A stretch of 64,000 nucleotides of DNA from Paraburkholderia bryophila (lineage in GTDB: Bacteria > Pseudomonadota > Gammaproteobacteria > Burkholderiales > Burkholderiaceae): NCBI RefSeq assembly GCF_003269035.1, contig NZ_QLTK01000022.1, positions 1 to 64,000 of the forward strand. Reading direction: 5' to 3'. Below, piece after piece: positions 63,461 through 64,000 of the stretch (position 1 is the first letter of the stretch; the number at the start of each line of letters is the position of its first letter). The translations under genes and the position numbers were made by a program. A model generated the notes under the pieces. It saw only the letters and a list, made by a program, of their open reading frames with translations. It ran no database searches and was not told the origin of the DNA.

Positions 63461-63557
63461 CGCTCGTGCGCTTACAGGGTGGGTCAGTTTTAGATGAAAA
63501 CGGTGGGTCAAATTCTGGTGAAAATCAACAACAAAATGCGTCTGAGCCACGAATCTA

Positions 63558-63635
63558 TTGCTCCGCAAAGATTGCCACATCCCTTACAAGACGGGGCTGC
63601 GCAGAATACGAATGCGCGATAATTGCGGAGCGAAA
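63558..63635. promoter_or_regulatory. Probable integrase arm sites near attR
   Basis: TTGCTCCGCAAA at 63558-63569 repeats the boxes next to attL, and an inverted copy with one change, TTGCGGAGCGAAA, is at 63623-63635. Together with 56526-56557 they would flank the core of the circular form. Confidence 0.6.
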
Positions 63636-63672
63636 TTCGATGGATTAACTTTGTTTTTATTACGTTTTTATT

Positions 63673-63723
63673 CGGACTTTTAATCCGTTGGTCACAGGTT
63701 CGAATCCCGTACGGCCTACCAAA
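63673..63723 (+). repeat. attR, 51-bp direct repeat of the tRNA-Lys 3' part
   Basis: Exact copy of 56439-56489. Only the part from the anticodon stem onward is present, so it does not form a second tRNA. It marks the right border of the element. Confidence 0.93.
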
Positions 63724-63730
63724 AGATTCA

Positions 63731-63763
63731 AGGGCTTGCACGCGTCAGCGTGCAAGCCCTTTT
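63731..63763 (+). terminator. Original tRNA-Lys terminator beyond attR
   Basis: Stem AGGGCTTGCACGC (63731-63743) and GCGTGCAAGCCCT (63748-63760), loop GTCA, then T residues. Same distance from CCA and same AGGGCT start as the hairpin at 56497. Confidence 0.88.
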
Positions 63764-63959
63764 CTCTTTAGCGCGCACTTTCACTCTGCCCCACCCCCGC
63801 GCGCCCATTCATTCCCCCGAATAGTTCGCCACCTCACAGACCGCGCGAGTCCTCCGCTCGCATGATCGCTTCACGGCGCCTGTAGAGCGTTCTAAAAAAG
63901 ACCACACGACAGGGTTCCCGGGCAAAAGACCCGTGGCCCAACCGCCCAGGGGGGCGCCC

Positions 63960-64000
63960 ATGAAAACTGCAAAAGTAATCTGGGTAGTAGGTTTGACGGG
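63960..64000 (+). CDS. Start of a gene cut by the window edge
   Basis: ATG at 63960 with a strong AGGGGGG site 5 bases before it; 13 codons are visible (MKTAKVIWVVGLT), a basic then hydrophobic start that could be a signal peptide or membrane segment. The rest lies outside the window. Confidence 0.5.
   Translation, partial: MKTAKVIWVVGLT

Larger units (their letters stand above)
61031..63530 (+). mobile_element. IS21-family insertion sequence
   Basis: About 2500 bp with istA and istB overlapping. Ends: left TGTTGACGGCCACCC, right (reverse complement) TGTTGATTTTCACCA, related inverted repeats beginning with TG. Subterminal repeats AAAATTGACCC occur at 61046-61056 and 61080-61090, with related inverse copies at 63481-63491 and 63505-63514, as is typical of IS21. 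No target-site duplication is seen at these borders. Confidence 0.9.
56439..63723. mobile_element. Integrative element at tRNA-Lys with HUH Rep and tyrosine integrase
   Basis: A 7.2-kb insert between 51-bp repeats. Order from attL: two coupled cargo genes (plus strand), then on the minus strand integrase, DUF4224 protein, HUH replication protein and a small basic protein, then a hairpin-rich gap and an IS21-family insertion. The sequence is visibly less GC-rich than the backbone, most clearly in the second cargo gene. Without the IS the element is about 4.7 kb, close to small rolling-circle elements and phage satellites. No structural, Zot-like, relaxase or coupling genes are seen. Confidence 0.88.

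Noticed and set aside
63673..63723. A second tRNA-Lys
   Set aside because: Only the 3' part from the anticodon stem is present; acceptor 5' strand and D-arm are missing. It is the attR repeat.
56439..63723. Inovirus prophage
   Set aside because: The HUH Rep and integrase fit, but no Zot-like ATPase, coat or other virion gene is visible, so only a satellite or plasmid-like element can be supported.
1..64000. CRISPR array or rRNA genes
   Set aside because: No set of regularly spaced repeats and no rRNA-like sequence was seen; repeats found are short tandem units or att sites.

Overview
The window is high-GC betaproteobacterial chromosome, most likely Paraburkholderia/Burkholderia sensu lato. 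This rests on gene content and style: tol-pal with cpoB, glyA-nrdR, xdhABC, hmgA-fahA with an IclR regulator, an aspD-aspT cluster, ElaB/YqjD-type envelope genes and many LysR and MFS genes. It is inference from memory of these families; no search was run.

Layout. 1-5613: a small basic protein, then a minus-strand catabolic unit (LysR regulator, HMG-CoA-lyase-like enzyme, class III CoA-transferase, MFS porter) that probably activates and cleaves a branched dicarboxylate. 5909-12565: LysE exporter, TSUP permease, BON protein, orphan membrane-anchored TAXI protein, DsbA-like isomerase and a LysR regulator. 12642-20138: xanthine dehydrogenase (xdhA, xdhB and an xdhC that lacks its usual N-terminal part), a divergent MFS gene and a PucG-like aminotransferase, together suggesting purine catabolism. 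20325-25585: aspartate beta-decarboxylase with two tandem AspT-type exchangers. 26136-30564: D-lactate dehydrogenase-like enzyme, a ParB-like/fertility-inhibition-like protein and two MFS genes. 30691-34493: a compact four-gene unit (serine-acetyltransferase-like, AlaX-like editing protein, MFS, PLP beta-synthase-like), the best candidate in the chromosome backbone for an undescribed pathway. 34586-41932: homogentisate operon, degenerate EAL protein, IclR regulator and glutaryl-CoA dehydrogenase, linked by a shared operator-like motif. 42030-50638: peroxiredoxin, three small envelope proteins, a minor-pilin operon without pilY1, nrdR, glyA and a short-chain dehydrogenase. 50706-56220: ybgC-tolQRAB-pal-cpoB.

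The accessory part is an integrative element at tRNA-Lys(UUU), bounded by 51-bp direct repeats at 56439-56489 and 63673-63723. It carries a tyrosine integrase, a DUF4224 protein, a HUH (rolling-circle) Rep, a small basic protein, a hairpin-rich non-coding stretch and a two-gene cargo unit made of a soluble protein and a membrane protein of unknown function. An IS21-family element (about 61031-63530) has inserted in it; without the IS the element would be about 4.7 kb. Repeated TTTGCTCCGCAAA boxes lie just inside both ends and look like integrase arm sites. Both attachment repeats are followed by tRNA-type terminators of the same design. No capsid, Zot-like or conjugation gene is visible, so it looks like a satellite-type or integrated rolling-circle element. 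The cargo pair is the main candidate for a new (possibly defence) system, but no function can be read from the sequence.
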